IMG/VR virus record: IMGVR_UViG_3300044491_001150
Location: 1 to 40,083 of that record
Direction: 5' to 3' (one strand)
Source of the DNA: a virus
Length of the DNA: 40,083 nucleotides
In this document: piece after piece, positions 32,639-38,999 of the stretch
How positions within the stretch are numbered: position 1 is the stretch's first letter
Layout: every line of letters starts with the position of its first letter
Position numbers and translations under genes: made by a program
The notes under the pieces: generated by a model
Databases searched by the model: none
Told to the model about the DNA's origin: nothing
Seen by the model: the letters and a program-made list of their open reading frames with translations, nothing else

Positions 32639-32667
32639 ATTATAACAACTTTGTGGGCTTGAGTCAA
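32639..32667 (-). promoter_or_regulatory. Promoter for the 46-aa membrane protein, leaderless
   Basis: Minus strand TTGACT (32667-32662), 17-bp spacer, TATAAT (32644-32639). Back-to-back with the plus-strand promoter at 32699, so the two are divergent with 31 bp between their -35 boxes. Confidence 0.85.
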
Positions 32668-32698
32668 GACAAATATTTAACATATCTTAAAATAGTTC

Positions 32699-32727
32699 TT
32701 GACAAACCCTCTCAAAGTCGGTATAAT
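32699..32727 (+). promoter_or_regulatory. Promoter of the nuclease-bS21 operon
   Basis: Plus strand TTGACA (32699-32704), 17-bp spacer containing CTCTCAAAG, TATAAT (32722-32727), preceded by AATAGTTC. The 32 bases from 32699 to 32730 recur exactly on the minus strand at 39028-38997. Predicted start near 32734. Confidence 0.9.
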
Positions 32728-32779
32728 ATATTTATAAAAAAATAAATACAATGGTGTGTTTATTAAGCAAGGAGAAAGA

Positions 32780-33442
32780 ATGAGTAATACTACTACATTG
32801 CGTCAAACACATTCTGATTTCGGTGGAGGTCAAACCATCTTTAGTAAAGGTGCAAGAGACATAGAAGCGAATCTGAATAGTGTAGTTCCACTCGTAATGG
32901 AACAATTAAAAGAGGACTACCCTCATTACACTATAGAACATCATAAAAATATTCGTAAGGATAGCAGTTTCTATGATTTAATGGGATATGAACTTCACAA
33001 CCCCAATGCTAACATCAAACCTGATGGTGGCATGATTACAGTAAATGGTTATCCTGTGTTCTTTGGCGAAGTCAAAAATCAGGGTACGAATCACCTAAGA
33101 AAACGAGAAGGATTACCTCGTCAAAGTATGGGTAATGGCATTGAGCGTATCTACAAAAACATTGTAGAGATTTCACACATTATGAAAAACTACGACTGTG
33201 TGCCTTATGTTATCTTTGTGCAAGGTTCTGACTTTCATCAAGGCAGTTCAATCATTGATAGACTTTCAATGCTCTCGCCCTTCAATCAACTGAAAACAAC
33301 AGAAACAAGTGTGTTCATTAAAATCAACGATAACTGGGATGATGAACCAAAGACATTCTCTGCTGCAGAAATGTATGATATTACGCTAGAGAGATGCAAG
33401 GAGTCTCTAGTTTACTACAAAGCGAGGTCACTCAATGTCTAA
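32780..33442 (+). CDS. EcoRI-like type II restriction endonuclease, no methyltransferase seen
   Basis: 220 residues from the ATG at 32780 behind AAGGAG. IKPDGGMITVNGYPVFFGEV carries Asp82 and Glu97, and KNQG Lys99: the EcoRI PD...ExK set (D91, E111, K113). QSMGNGIERIYKN contains Asn119, Glu122 and Arg123, matching EcoRI N141, E144 and R145, but EcoRI A142 is Gly, A138 aligns with Ser and M137 with Gln. PYVIFVQGSDF matches EcoRI PYVLFLEGSNF. The protein should bind as a dimer and cut an AATT-centred site. There is no methyltransferase beside it, and RAATTY is absent from the whole window. A ten-codon frame at 32751-32783 overlaps the start as ATGA. Family assignment is firm; RAATTY specificity is inferred. 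Confidence 0.95.
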   Translation: MSNTTTLRQTHSDFGGGQTIFSKGARDIEANLNSVVPLVMEQLKEDYPHYTIEHHKNIRKDSSFYDLMGYELHNPNANIKPDGGMITVNGYPVFFGEVKNQGTNHLRKREGLPRQSMGNGIERIYKNIVEISHIMKNYDCVPYVIFVQGSDFHQGSSIIDRLSMLSPFNQLKTTETSVFIKINDNWDDEPKTFSAAEMYDITLERCKESLVYYKARSLNV

Positions 33443-33605
33443 TTGGACACAAGAGCAAAAGGACTTTCTTAAAAGGCACTACGGAAGTTTGCCTATTGAA
33501 GAACTTGCAAGTAAACTTCAGAAGAGTCAAGACGCTATCTATTCAAAAGTATACTACTTGAGAAGGCGTGGTTGGACATTTGGAGGTGACAATGCCAAGC
33601 GTTAA
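33435..33605 (+). CDS. Small HTH-like protein in the nuclease operon (56 aa)
   Basis: It begins MSNWTQEQKDFLKRHYGSL and has IEELASKLQKSQDAIYSKV then YYLRRRGW, matching a single unit of the HTH-like family at 15722, 22333, 34488 and 39228 (I/A-x-x-L ... S-x-x-x-I). It overlaps the nuclease stop by 8 bp and bS21 by 14 bp, so the three genes are translationally coupled. Plausibly a controller of the operon, like a C protein of restriction systems, but that is inference. Confidence 0.75.
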   Translation: MSNWTQEQKDFLKRHYGSLPIEELASKLQKSQDAIYSKVYYLRRRGWTFGGDNAKR

Positions 33606-33819
33606 TCTAAAAGGAATGAGCTTTGAAAAAGGACTTCGAATCTTTCGCAAGAAAGTAATGAACGCTGGTATCAAAGAGGAAGTGAGAGAACGTAAGTACT
33701 ACACTAAACCTAATGATACTAGAAATCAAAAGAATAATTATAGGAAGCGAACACGAGAACTCGAGAAGCGAAAGTCATACGAACTCGAAAGAAGACGAAG
33801 AATCACATCAAATCGTTAA
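33592..33819 (+). CDS. rpsU: Ribosomal protein bS21
   Basis: 75 residues from the ATG at 33592, directly behind GGAGGTGA. Key stretch: FEKGLRIFRKKVMNAGIKEE, then VRERKYYTKPNDTRNQK and a basic Arg/Lys-rich tail, which aligns with bacterial bS21 (F-x-x-A/G-L-R-x-F-x-x-x, then E-V-R-x-R-x-x-Y-x-K-P). The bacterial protein is about 71 residues. bS21 helps the 30S subunit bind mRNA near the ribosome site, and phage copies are known in marine phages. It may replace host bS21 to favour phage messages. A frame beginning at 33568 lacks a ribosome site. Confidence 0.93.
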   Translation: MPSVNLKGMSFEKGLRIFRKKVMNAGIKEEVRERKYYTKPNDTRNQKNNYRKRTRELEKRKSYELERRRRITSNR

Positions 33820-33831
33820 AAGCAAACATAA

Positions 33832-33865
33832 ATAGTCGAATTGAAAAACACTTCAGTTCGACTAT
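33832..33865 (+). terminator. Hairpin after bS21, possible terminator
   Basis: ATAGTCGAA (33832-33840) pairs perfectly with TTCGACTAT (33857-33865), and the T-rich ATATTTTTTC follows about 24 bp later. Likely the end of the plus-strand operon; the distance to the T-run lowers confidence. Confidence 0.5.
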
Positions 33866-33943
33866 CTTCGATAGAATAAAATATTTTTTCGATACCACAA
33901 CTCACCCGAACACACAAAATCATACCCCTTCGAAAAACACTTC

Positions 33944-33972
33944 TTGATTTCTGTTGAAAAGTATGATAAAAT
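33944..33972 (+). promoter_or_regulatory. Plus-strand promoter in the convergent intergenic region
   Basis: TTGATT (33944-33949), 17-bp spacer, TAAAAT (33967-33972). It points at a stretch with no open reading frame (33978-34250). Confidence 0.6.
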
Positions 33973-33977
33973 AAATA

Positions 33978-34250
33978 CATAATTTGATATACAGTCAATA
34001 CAAACTACCAATTACACTCGTTAGTCCTAACTGATGAATGACGCTAGAACGAAGCGTAAGCGAGAGTGATAGCGGAACATCTAATCTTGGACAATGATAG
34101 AGTGTAGATTGTATAATCCAATCAACAAGATACAACCAAGTATCGACTAAACTCAACTCAAGAGTTTAATAAAACCCACATTAACCACTAATTACTACAA
34201 AACTCTTTCAAGTAAACACAACTTCCGCCAACCGAAATTATTTTAAGCAA
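33978..34250 (+). ncRNA. Possible noncoding RNA between convergent operons
   Basis: A stretch of about 270 bp with no gene on either strand, behind a promoter-like sequence. It contains potential hairpins (GTTA/TAAC at 34019-34030, ACGCT/AGCGT near 34053-34069, AAACTC/GAGTTT near 34151-34168). A CTGATGA occurs but no hammerhead core. An RNA gene is possible; an origin or spacer is the alternative. Confidence 0.35.
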
Positions 34251-34274
34251 TAAAAAAGGGACGTAAAGCCCCTT
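34251..34274 (-). terminator. Rho-independent terminator of the 34.3-37.6 kb operon
   Basis: Minus strand AAGGGGC / loop TTTAC / GTCCCTT (one G-T pair) at 34274-34256, followed by a T-rich run to 34251. It lies just after the last gene of the operon. Confidence 0.8.
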
Positions 34275-34296
34275 AATTACCGATAATTCCCTCTAG

Positions 34297-34497
34297 TTAA
34301 AACCAACCATCTCTAGACCGAGGTACGTTCTCGTTTTGAACTATTCTTATTCTCTGTACTGGTATTGTATCTCTATGACCATCTCCGAATCTTAGTCTCG
34401 CTTTCATACCCGTTGGGGATTCAATCAGTCCCATGACTTCTGCATAGATTCCATGTGTTGCTAGTTTATCGTCCTTACTTATTTTTGCTATACGCAT
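34297..34497 (-). CDS. Small hypothetical protein
   Basis: 66 residues: MRIAKISKDDKLATHGIYAE, then KARLRFGDGHRDTIPVQRIR. Beta-rich and basic, possibly a small SH3/KOW-like fold. Last gene before the terminator; overlaps the HTH gene by 10 bp. Confidence 0.55.
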   Translation of the reverse strand: MRIAKISKDDKLATHGIYAEVMGLIESPTGMKARLRFGDGHRDTIPVQRIRIVQNENVPRSRDGWF

Positions 34498-34796
34498 CTT
34501 GCTAACTCCTTCAGTGCCTGTTTAGGTGCTTTTTCTAACCCCGCTAGGGCTGTGATAGGTAGTTCTAGTCTCTCTGCGAGTTCTTGAACTAACTCTAGTT
34601 TCGTGACTGGTTTCTCACCCGTTTTGGTTAGGTATTCAGTCTTTCTATAGACTCCTTCTCTACTTAACTTACCTATAATAGATTTCACACTCTTGTCTAA
34701 CTCATCTGCTAGTCTTTCAACTGTTTCTCTACTTGGGTCTAGTCTGTATTGATTGGTCATCATTTCTACTTGGTCTTCAGTGTAGTTTACTGCCAT
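34488..34796 (-). CDS. HTH-like DNA-binding protein (single unit)
   Basis: 102 residues from the ATG at 34796 behind GGGAG. NYTEDQVEMMTNQYRLDPS, then ERLADELDKSVKSIIGKL and SREGVYRK make the HTH-like unit. The C-terminal LVQELAERLELPITALAGLE is a helical tail. It is a close paralogue of the protein at 39228-39539 (both have SREGVY and a TKSGE/TKTGE-like linker). Probable regulator. Confidence 0.75.
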   Translation of the reverse strand: MAVNYTEDQVEMMTNQYRLDPSRETVERLADELDKSVKSIIGKLSREGVYRKTEYLTKTGEKPVTKLELVQELAERLELPITALAGLEKAPKQALKELARCV

Positions 34797-34945
34797 AATC
34801 GATTCTCCCATTTTTTAATTAATCTTTCCACTGTATATCTAGACATACCCCATTCTTCTGCACAAGTGAGTATTGCATCTTCTCTACCGAGTTTTGCTTC
34901 CCAGTCATAGAACTCATACTCCATGTCATCTTCAGGTATAGACAT
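34787..34945 (-). CDS. Small acidic hypothetical protein with HTH-like end
   Basis: 52 residues from the ATG at 34945 behind GGAGTAATT. MSIPEDDMEYEFYDWEAKLG opens it, and AEEWGMSRYTVERLIKKW is HTH-like. It overlaps the HTH gene by 10 bp. Unknown function. Confidence 0.55.
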   Translation of the reverse strand: MSIPEDDMEYEFYDWEAKLGREDAILTCAEEWGMSRYTVERLIKKWENRLWQ

Positions 34946-35231
34946 AATTACTCCTATTATCTGCTTCGTGTGCTTCCCACTCACGAATTAAAGCGTCTCC
35001 TCTTAGTCTTTGACCAAAATATATCACTTTTCCACTACTTAGTTTTCTCTCAATAAGTCCACCATTGTACTCAATATCTAGGACTGATTTACCTTCTGCT
35101 GTATCTTCAGGTCTGTTATCATACCACATCGAGTTTAAACTATGTGCATGCACACCTTTAACTCCTTTAGACCATTCTTCTGCTTGTATGAGTTTTCTTT
35201 GTCTCTCTACTATATCATCAAACTGTCCCAT
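34932..35231 (-). CDS. Hypothetical protein
   Basis: 99 residues from the ATG at 35231 behind AGGAGA. GQFDDIVERQRKLIQAEEW precedes LDIEYNGGLIERKLSSGKVI and a basic end. No family recognised. Confidence 0.55.
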   Translation of the reverse strand: MGQFDDIVERQRKLIQAEEWSKGVKGVHAHSLNSMWYDNRPEDTAEGKSVLDIEYNGGLIERKLSSGKVIYFGQRLRGDALIREWEAHEADNRSNYVYT

Positions 35232-35865
35232 TGAGTTCTCCTGTCTCAAAAAAGTTATAAACAAGTTCATCTGTCCACTCCGCTGGAACTATACCAGTGT
35301 CTTTGTATTCTTCAAACCACTCGAAGTCGTCATCTTTTAAATCGCACTGCAACTTTTCTTCTAGCAGAGTATTTAACTCACCACCATCAATGTATTCCTC
35401 ATCAGAAGAACAATAGTATTCGCCTTCTTCGTGGTATGTTTCAAAGAAGTCTCTACCTATAAAGTTTCTGAACTCATCTTCATATGTCATTTTTGCACTT
35501 AGTTCGATATTGAACTTATTACTAGCAAACTCTAACATATTGCATACCATTTGATGTGGTGTAGACCACGCACTATAACCATTCATATAACCGTGATTTT
35601 CCCATTCTTCAATGTTTACCCACTTAGCACCACAGTTATCACAATACCACTGGTATGACTGTTTTATCCAACCATCTTCATCATACTCTCTAGCAATATT
35701 ACTCATAAAAGGTTGCTCGTGTAAGTCTATCAACTCCTTATACTTTATAGGAGGTTCGCCCTCATTCCAATGTGGTCTTTCGTGTTCTTCACTTTTGAAC
35801 AGAGAATCCCATTGTTCGTCAGTTAAACCTTCTACGCTTAAATTAAAATAAACATGATTTGCCAT
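35218..35865 (-). CDS. Api92/DUF1281-like phage protein
   Basis: 215 residues. MANHVYFNLSVEGLTDEQW opens it, and WYCDNCGAKWVNIEEW with STPHQMVCNMLEFA resembles the DUF1281 (Api92-like) family, where a conserved W-x-x-x-N-W-G-T-K-W is replaced here by WYCDNCGAKW. The CxxC may bind metal. The C-terminal third is very acidic. Unknown function. Confidence 0.55.
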   Translation of the reverse strand: MANHVYFNLSVEGLTDEQWDSLFKSEEHERPHWNEGEPPIKYKELIDLHEQPFMSNIAREYDEDGWIKQSYQWYCDNCGAKWVNIEEWENHGYMNGYSAWSTPHQMVCNMLEFASNKFNIELSAKMTYEDEFRNFIGRDFFETYHEEGEYYCSSDEEYIDGGELNTLLEEKLQCDLKDDDFEWFEEYKDTGIVPAEWTDELVYNFFETGELNGTV

Positions 35866-36299
35866 TATATATCTCCCTCTTTTCTTACTTCACTTCTTAT
35901 TACTTCAAAACCATTAGGATAACGCTTTTCTAACTTCCTAATGTTTTCATCCATTACTTCATCAGGGGTAAAACCTAATGCTTTACAACCCTGCACCCAA
36001 TACCAGAGAACATCTCCTAGTTCTCTTTTCATGTGGAAAATCTCATCATTTGAGAACTTACTATCTGCCTGAAATACTTTCTTTTTAACTACTTCAGCAA
36101 ACTCTCCACTTTCTGCCATCATACCTATCAATGCAGTCATTAGTCTTGCCATATCTATTTCTTGCTCAACTACTTCACCATCTACTGTTGAGTGATTTCC
36201 TCGTAGGTATTCTACTCTATCACACATTTTGGTAGTATCTTTACTTACTGCTGAGGTACAACTATCTACAAATATAGCATAATCATTTATCTTACTCAC
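35865..36299 (-). CDS. MazG-like nucleotide pyrophosphohydrolase
   Basis: 144 residues. MMAESGEFAEVVKKKVFQ with the E-x-x-E motif, then MKRELGDVLWYWVQGCKALG with E-x-x-D, and MDENIRKLEKRYPNGF at the end form the MazG core. It hydrolyses NTPs or ppGpp-type nucleotides to monophosphates and is a common marine phage gene. Short single-domain form. It overlaps a small gene by 4 bp. Confidence 0.88.
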   Translation of the reverse strand: MSKINDYAIFVDSCTSAVSKDTTKMCDRVEYLRGNHSTVDGEVVEQEIDMARLMTALIGMMAESGEFAEVVKKKVFQADSKFSNDEIFHMKRELGDVLWYWVQGCKALGFTPDEVMDENIRKLEKRYPNGFEVIRSEVRKEGDI

Positions 36300-36553
36300 G
36301 CTACACCTCCTGATATATCAGATATGAACTTCTCCATCTTTTGAATTGCTTCCATATCTTTTTTGAGTATGAGTTCATCATCTCTTATTATATTGCCGTC
36401 CTCTAACTCTATCCACATATGTTTACAGTTTCTTGTTGGTGACTCCCAATGTGGAAACTTACGTTTAGTGTCTAAAGGGTAGTTAATGGACTTTATCTTA
36501 CTACCATTTGCTTCCATGCCTACTGCATAGTGTCTATTATATTTATTTGCCAA
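36296..36553 (-). CDS. Hypothetical protein
   Basis: 85 residues. MANKYNRHYAVGMEANGSKI, then CKHMWIELEDGNIIRDDEL. No family recognised. Overlaps MazG by an ATGA-like junction and the next gene by 11 bp. Confidence 0.55.
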   Translation of the reverse strand: MANKYNRHYAVGMEANGSKIKSINYPLDTKRKFPHWESPTRNCKHMWIELEDGNIIRDDELILKKDMEAIQKMEKFISDISGGVA

Positions 36554-36824
36554 TGTCTTTCACTTCTCCTTTAGGTATCACTTGATATGCACCCTTGTTA
36601 TAAGCAATCGATACCGTGTACTGCTTACTGATGTCTGCTTTGAATGAGTTATCCTTAGGCACAGTATATTCTCCAACTGCTGCACTTGGATATGTTTTCT
36701 CATCACTTTTAAACTGTTTGTTTGCGACTTTATTAAAATTAGGTGTCGCTTTTTTACTTGTATAAAGGTGTTTTACCTTTCTTTTACGACCAAATTGGTC
36801 ATACATCATACTACCTTTTTTCAC
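36543..36824 (-). CDS. Basic hypothetical protein
   Basis: 93 residues from a GTG at 36824 with AGGAGAAGATA upstream; an ATG at 36809 with AAGGTAG upstream is the alternative. MMYDQFGRKRKVKHLYTSKK is basic, and VGEYTVPKDNSFKADISKQ follows. No family recognised. Confidence 0.55.
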   Translation of the reverse strand: MKKGSMMYDQFGRKRKVKHLYTSKKATPNFNKVANKQFKSDEKTYPSAAVGEYTVPKDNSFKADISKQYTVSIAYNKGAYQVIPKGEVKDIGK

Positions 36825-37029
36825 TATCTTCTCCTAAATTGATGTTCACACCGTAGAGTATACCTAATCTATGTAGCATTTGCTCATACTCAAAGGTCAA
36901 CTCTACTATGTGACTGTTTATTGCTTCCAAGTCGTCTAAACACAACTTGATTTCTTCCTCGTGCCTCTGCAGTTCCTCTTTGAGGTTGTCTGCTTCGGTC
37001 TTTGTTGGGAAAGGAATTACTTTACCCAC
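36811..37029 (-). CDS. Coiled-coil hypothetical protein
   Basis: 72 residues from a GTG at 37029. GKVIPFPTKTEADNLKEEL starts a long helix (RHEEEIKLCLDDLEAINSHI). Unknown function. Its start overlaps the stop of the tiny membrane protein gene. Confidence 0.6.
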   Translation of the reverse strand: MGKVIPFPTKTEADNLKEELQRHEEEIKLCLDDLEAINSHIVELTFEYEQMLHRLGILYGVNINLGEDSEKR

Positions 37030-37102
37030 GCCAGTCGTCCTTGTTATTAAAGTACATATATACTAAGAACATTGCGACTAGAATTAATACTGTTAAGTCC
37101 AT
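37022..37102 (-). CDS. Tiny membrane peptide (26 aa)
   Basis: MDLTVLILVAMFLVYMYFN then NKDDWRG. A single span with a charged tail. It overlaps the 40-aa protein by 10 bp and the GTG start by 8 bp. Small size limits certainty. Confidence 0.4.
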   Translation of the reverse strand: MDLTVLILVAMFLVYMYFNNKDDWRG

Positions 37103-37215
37103 ATCGCCCCCACTAGCATTATAATTAATGCTGTATAACCGAACAGTAGTAGGAACCAATCTACAGAGTCAGAACTATCGAATGGTTCCCAAATTGCATC
37201 AAGTACTTTCCTCAT
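37093..37215 (-). CDS. Small membrane protein (40 aa)
   Basis: MRKVLDAIWEPFDSSDSVD then WFLLLFGYTALIIMLVGAI. One span near the C-terminus. Its ATG overlaps the stop of the basic 45-aa gene (ATGA), supporting coupled translation. Confidence 0.55.
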   Translation of the reverse strand: MRKVLDAIWEPFDSSDSVDWFLLLFGYTALIIMLVGAIWT

Positions 37216-37349
37216 CTCCCCTGTCCTCTGTACTTCTTGAACGAACGCTTCTTGTTCTTGTTCATATTAAGACTGATGTGTCTGTGTGAGTCGCCTTGTG
37301 CTGTTTTCTTTACATGACTCTGATGTACTGCTTTACCACCCCACCTCAT
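37212..37349 (-). CDS. Small basic protein (45 aa)
   Basis: MRWGGKAVHQSHVKKTAQG opens it and NMNKNKKRSFKKYRGQGR ends it, strongly basic. Its ATG overlaps the upstream stop as ATGA and its stop overlaps the next start the same way. Likely nucleic-acid-binding. Confidence 0.6.
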   Translation of the reverse strand: MRWGGKAVHQSHVKKTAQGDSHRHISLNMNKNKKRSFKKYRGQGR

Positions 37350-37573
37350 GACTGCACCTCAGGACTTACCCACTCTATTTTGATACCTCTACGGACTAGT
37401 TCGTTTAGACACTTCTGTCTTACTTTAGGTTTCATATTTGAACCTCTGTCGTTGATGTACTCAAACAACTCTTGTTTTGGTGTGTTTTTGAGGTAGAAAT
37501 GCTCCGTAGGTAATTTACTTGCTGGAACTCCTCTGATATATTTTTTTGCACTTGCTTTAAACTTTGCTGGCAT
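37346..37573 (-). CDS. Hypothetical protein, first gene of operon
   Basis: 75 residues from the ATG at 37573 behind AGGAGTACATT. PAKFKASAKKYIRGVPASKL, then TPKQELFEYINDRGSNMKP and LNELVRRGIKIEW. Basic and helical. It resembles small conserved marine phage proteins that I cannot name. Driven by the promoter at 37697-37725. Confidence 0.65.
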   Translation of the reverse strand: MPAKFKASAKKYIRGVPASKLPTEHFYLKNTPKQELFEYINDRGSNMKPKVRQKCLNELVRRGIKIEWVSPEVQS

Positions 37574-37696
37574 AATGTACTCCTGTATTAAATTGTTAAA
37601 CTTGGGGCAGTCCACAACTCTGCCGTGTATGTTCAGACATAACCTCCACACTCATTCAGTTAGGAAAATGTGGTTTCCTTTTCTTTTCATACATAT

Positions 37697-37725
37697 ATTA
37701 TACTCACTTTTTTACCATCTGTCAA
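37697..37725 (-). promoter_or_regulatory. Promoter of the 34.3-37.6 kb operon
   Basis: Minus strand TTGACA (37725-37720), 17-bp spacer, TATAAT (37702-37697), preceded by AATAGTTC. Shares AAAAGTGAGTATAATATAT with the promoter at 38759. Confidence 0.85.
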
Positions 37726-37773
37726 GAACTATTTTTAAATAGGTAGAAAAGTTTGATGTTAACTTTTGTAAGA

Positions 37774-37802
37774 CAAAAAAATGGGACGCCGAAGCATCCC
37801 AT
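37774..37802 (-). terminator. Rho-independent terminator of the large ncRNA
   Basis: Minus strand ATGGGATGC, TTCG tetraloop, GCGTCCCAT (37802-37781, nine pairs with one G-T), then six T. A textbook terminator. Confidence 0.92.
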
Positions 37803-38752
37803 CCAAACTGTTTGTTTTTTAAAGTGGTCGTGTCGGAATTAATCACAAACCTATCCACTGCGTAGCTAGAGGTGATGGATATTACAAACTTCAATCGAAG
37901 GTGCACTGCTTATTTCGCATCACTTATCTACTAAGTTGCTCTATTTTAAAGTCTTTGAGATTGACTATTGTGTCGACTAATCGAGTGCGAACTTCTTCAG
38001 TATATCTACTGAGTGACAGAGCGACTTCCGTTCTCGTTCCATTCTCTTTCCTATCTAAAGGTTGCGACAAATCTGGGTAAACTGCCCCTCGTCCCGCAGT
38101 ATACATTGGAATCACACTCTTGATTCCTTACTCTCACTCGGCACACTATGTGCACCAGCATATGTATCTGCTTACTTCCGTGACATCTTGCGATGGCAGA
38201 TAACGTGGTTTACTTCTTGGTTTTATCCAACTTTCCCGAAGGCGTGGAATAAACTCAGCGTGGTTTCCTCACTCTACAATGATTGTTTGGTCGTAATCGT
38301 TGCGTCCTATTACCTCTGCTTTAGTAAACCCGAAGGTGGTAACGCCCATTAAAGCAGTAAAACAAATCGATTTTATACTCTCGATAGAGTGCCGAGTTAT
38401 TTTGGTTCGTTATGCTCCGCTTACACCCTTAATCTACTCCAAGCAAAATGTTGGAGAGTATGGAATTACTGGAAGTATCCCCTCAAACCATTGTCGCATC
38501 AGTTCATGCGGTTATGACTCTATCTCCTTGCTGCGGAAGGTATGTCTCATAACGACTATCAAAAGCGGAGATTATTCACAATTAACGCACTCTCAAAATC
38601 CCAAAAGAGCATACGGCAGTGTTTAACGACTCGCCAGTCAAGTAGAAAACAACTCTCGATTATTTATTCGCTACCATTTTCTCTAAGAGTCTCTATGGGT
38701 CACTGCTAAATCATTTATTTTTTCGATTTATTGTTGTTTTCTTTGTTTCTGA
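37774..38752 (-). ncRNA. Large structured noncoding RNA (GOLLD-like candidate)
   Basis: About 980 nt with no credible gene on either strand, its own promoter (38759-38787) and a strong terminator. It is richer in G+C than its surroundings and full of hairpins on the minus strand. One is a helix ATCTGC/GCAGAT (38166-38201) enclosing CATC-GCAA-GATG with a GNRA tetraloop. Others are GGAATCA/TGATTCC (38108-38127), CTGCTTTA/TAAAGCAG (38316-38357), CGCAT/ATGCG (near 38503-38518) and TCCAA/TTGGA (near 38440-38457). Size, phage context and a nearby tRNA-like gene recall GOLLD RNAs, but I cannot match a consensus by eye. ROOL or a new class is possible. Confidence 0.75.
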
Positions 38753-38758
38753 ATATAT

Positions 38759-38787
38759 ATTATACTCACTTTTTAACCTCTTGTCAA
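38759..38787 (-). promoter_or_regulatory. Promoter of the large ncRNA
   Basis: Minus strand TTGACA (38787-38782), 17-bp spacer, TATAAT (38764-38759). Predicted start near 38752. Confidence 0.88.
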
Positions 38788-38799
38788 GAAAAATATTGA

Positions 38800-38993
38800 T
38801 TTTTTTCTCGAAAGGTGGTCTGGGCAAGCAGTTTAATTTTAAGTGTTGCTACCAAGTAATTGGTCTGTTATCACTTTCTGATGCCCAGTCCCAGCGTGTT
38901 CGGAGGTTCTGCGTTGCTTTCCCACTCAGTATGTCGGTGGTTCTGTTAGTTGCTTTCCACTCTCGGTTTCGCTTTCTCTTTCTCTCAAAAGAT
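38800..38993 (-). ncRNA. Short transcribed unit with a tandem repeat, possible small RNA
   Basis: Between the promoter at 39000-39028 and the next promoter lies about 200 bp with no ATG-initiated gene near the transcription start. It contains two imperfect direct copies of about 31 bp (plus-strand coordinates 38897-38927 and 38931-38962) sharing GGTTCTG and GTTGCTTTCC. A frame spans part of it but lacks a ribosome site. Confidence 0.4.
38897..38962. repeat. Two-copy imperfect tandem repeat of about 31 bp
   Basis: Copies at 38897-38927 and 38931-38962 share CGG(A/T)GGTTCTG, GTTGCTTTCC and ACTC in the same order. Confidence 0.7.
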
Positions 38994-38999
38994 ACATAT

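Noticed and set aside
33568-33591. Longer bS21 start at 33568
   Set aside because: The GGAGGTGA ribosome site directly precedes the ATG at 33592, and the family N-terminus begins there.
34028-34090. Hammerhead ribozyme suggested by CTGATGA
   Set aside because: No GAAA after a stem II and no matching stem III, so the core is incomplete.
37924-38115. Minus-strand 63-codon frame inside the ncRNA
   Set aside because: It lies across structured hairpins, lacks a ribosome site and has no conserved protein pattern that I recognise.
38062-38626. Plus-strand reading frames of about 100 codons within the large RNA region
   Set aside because: No ribosome sites or recognisable protein features; hairpins, promoter and terminator on the other strand explain the sequence better.
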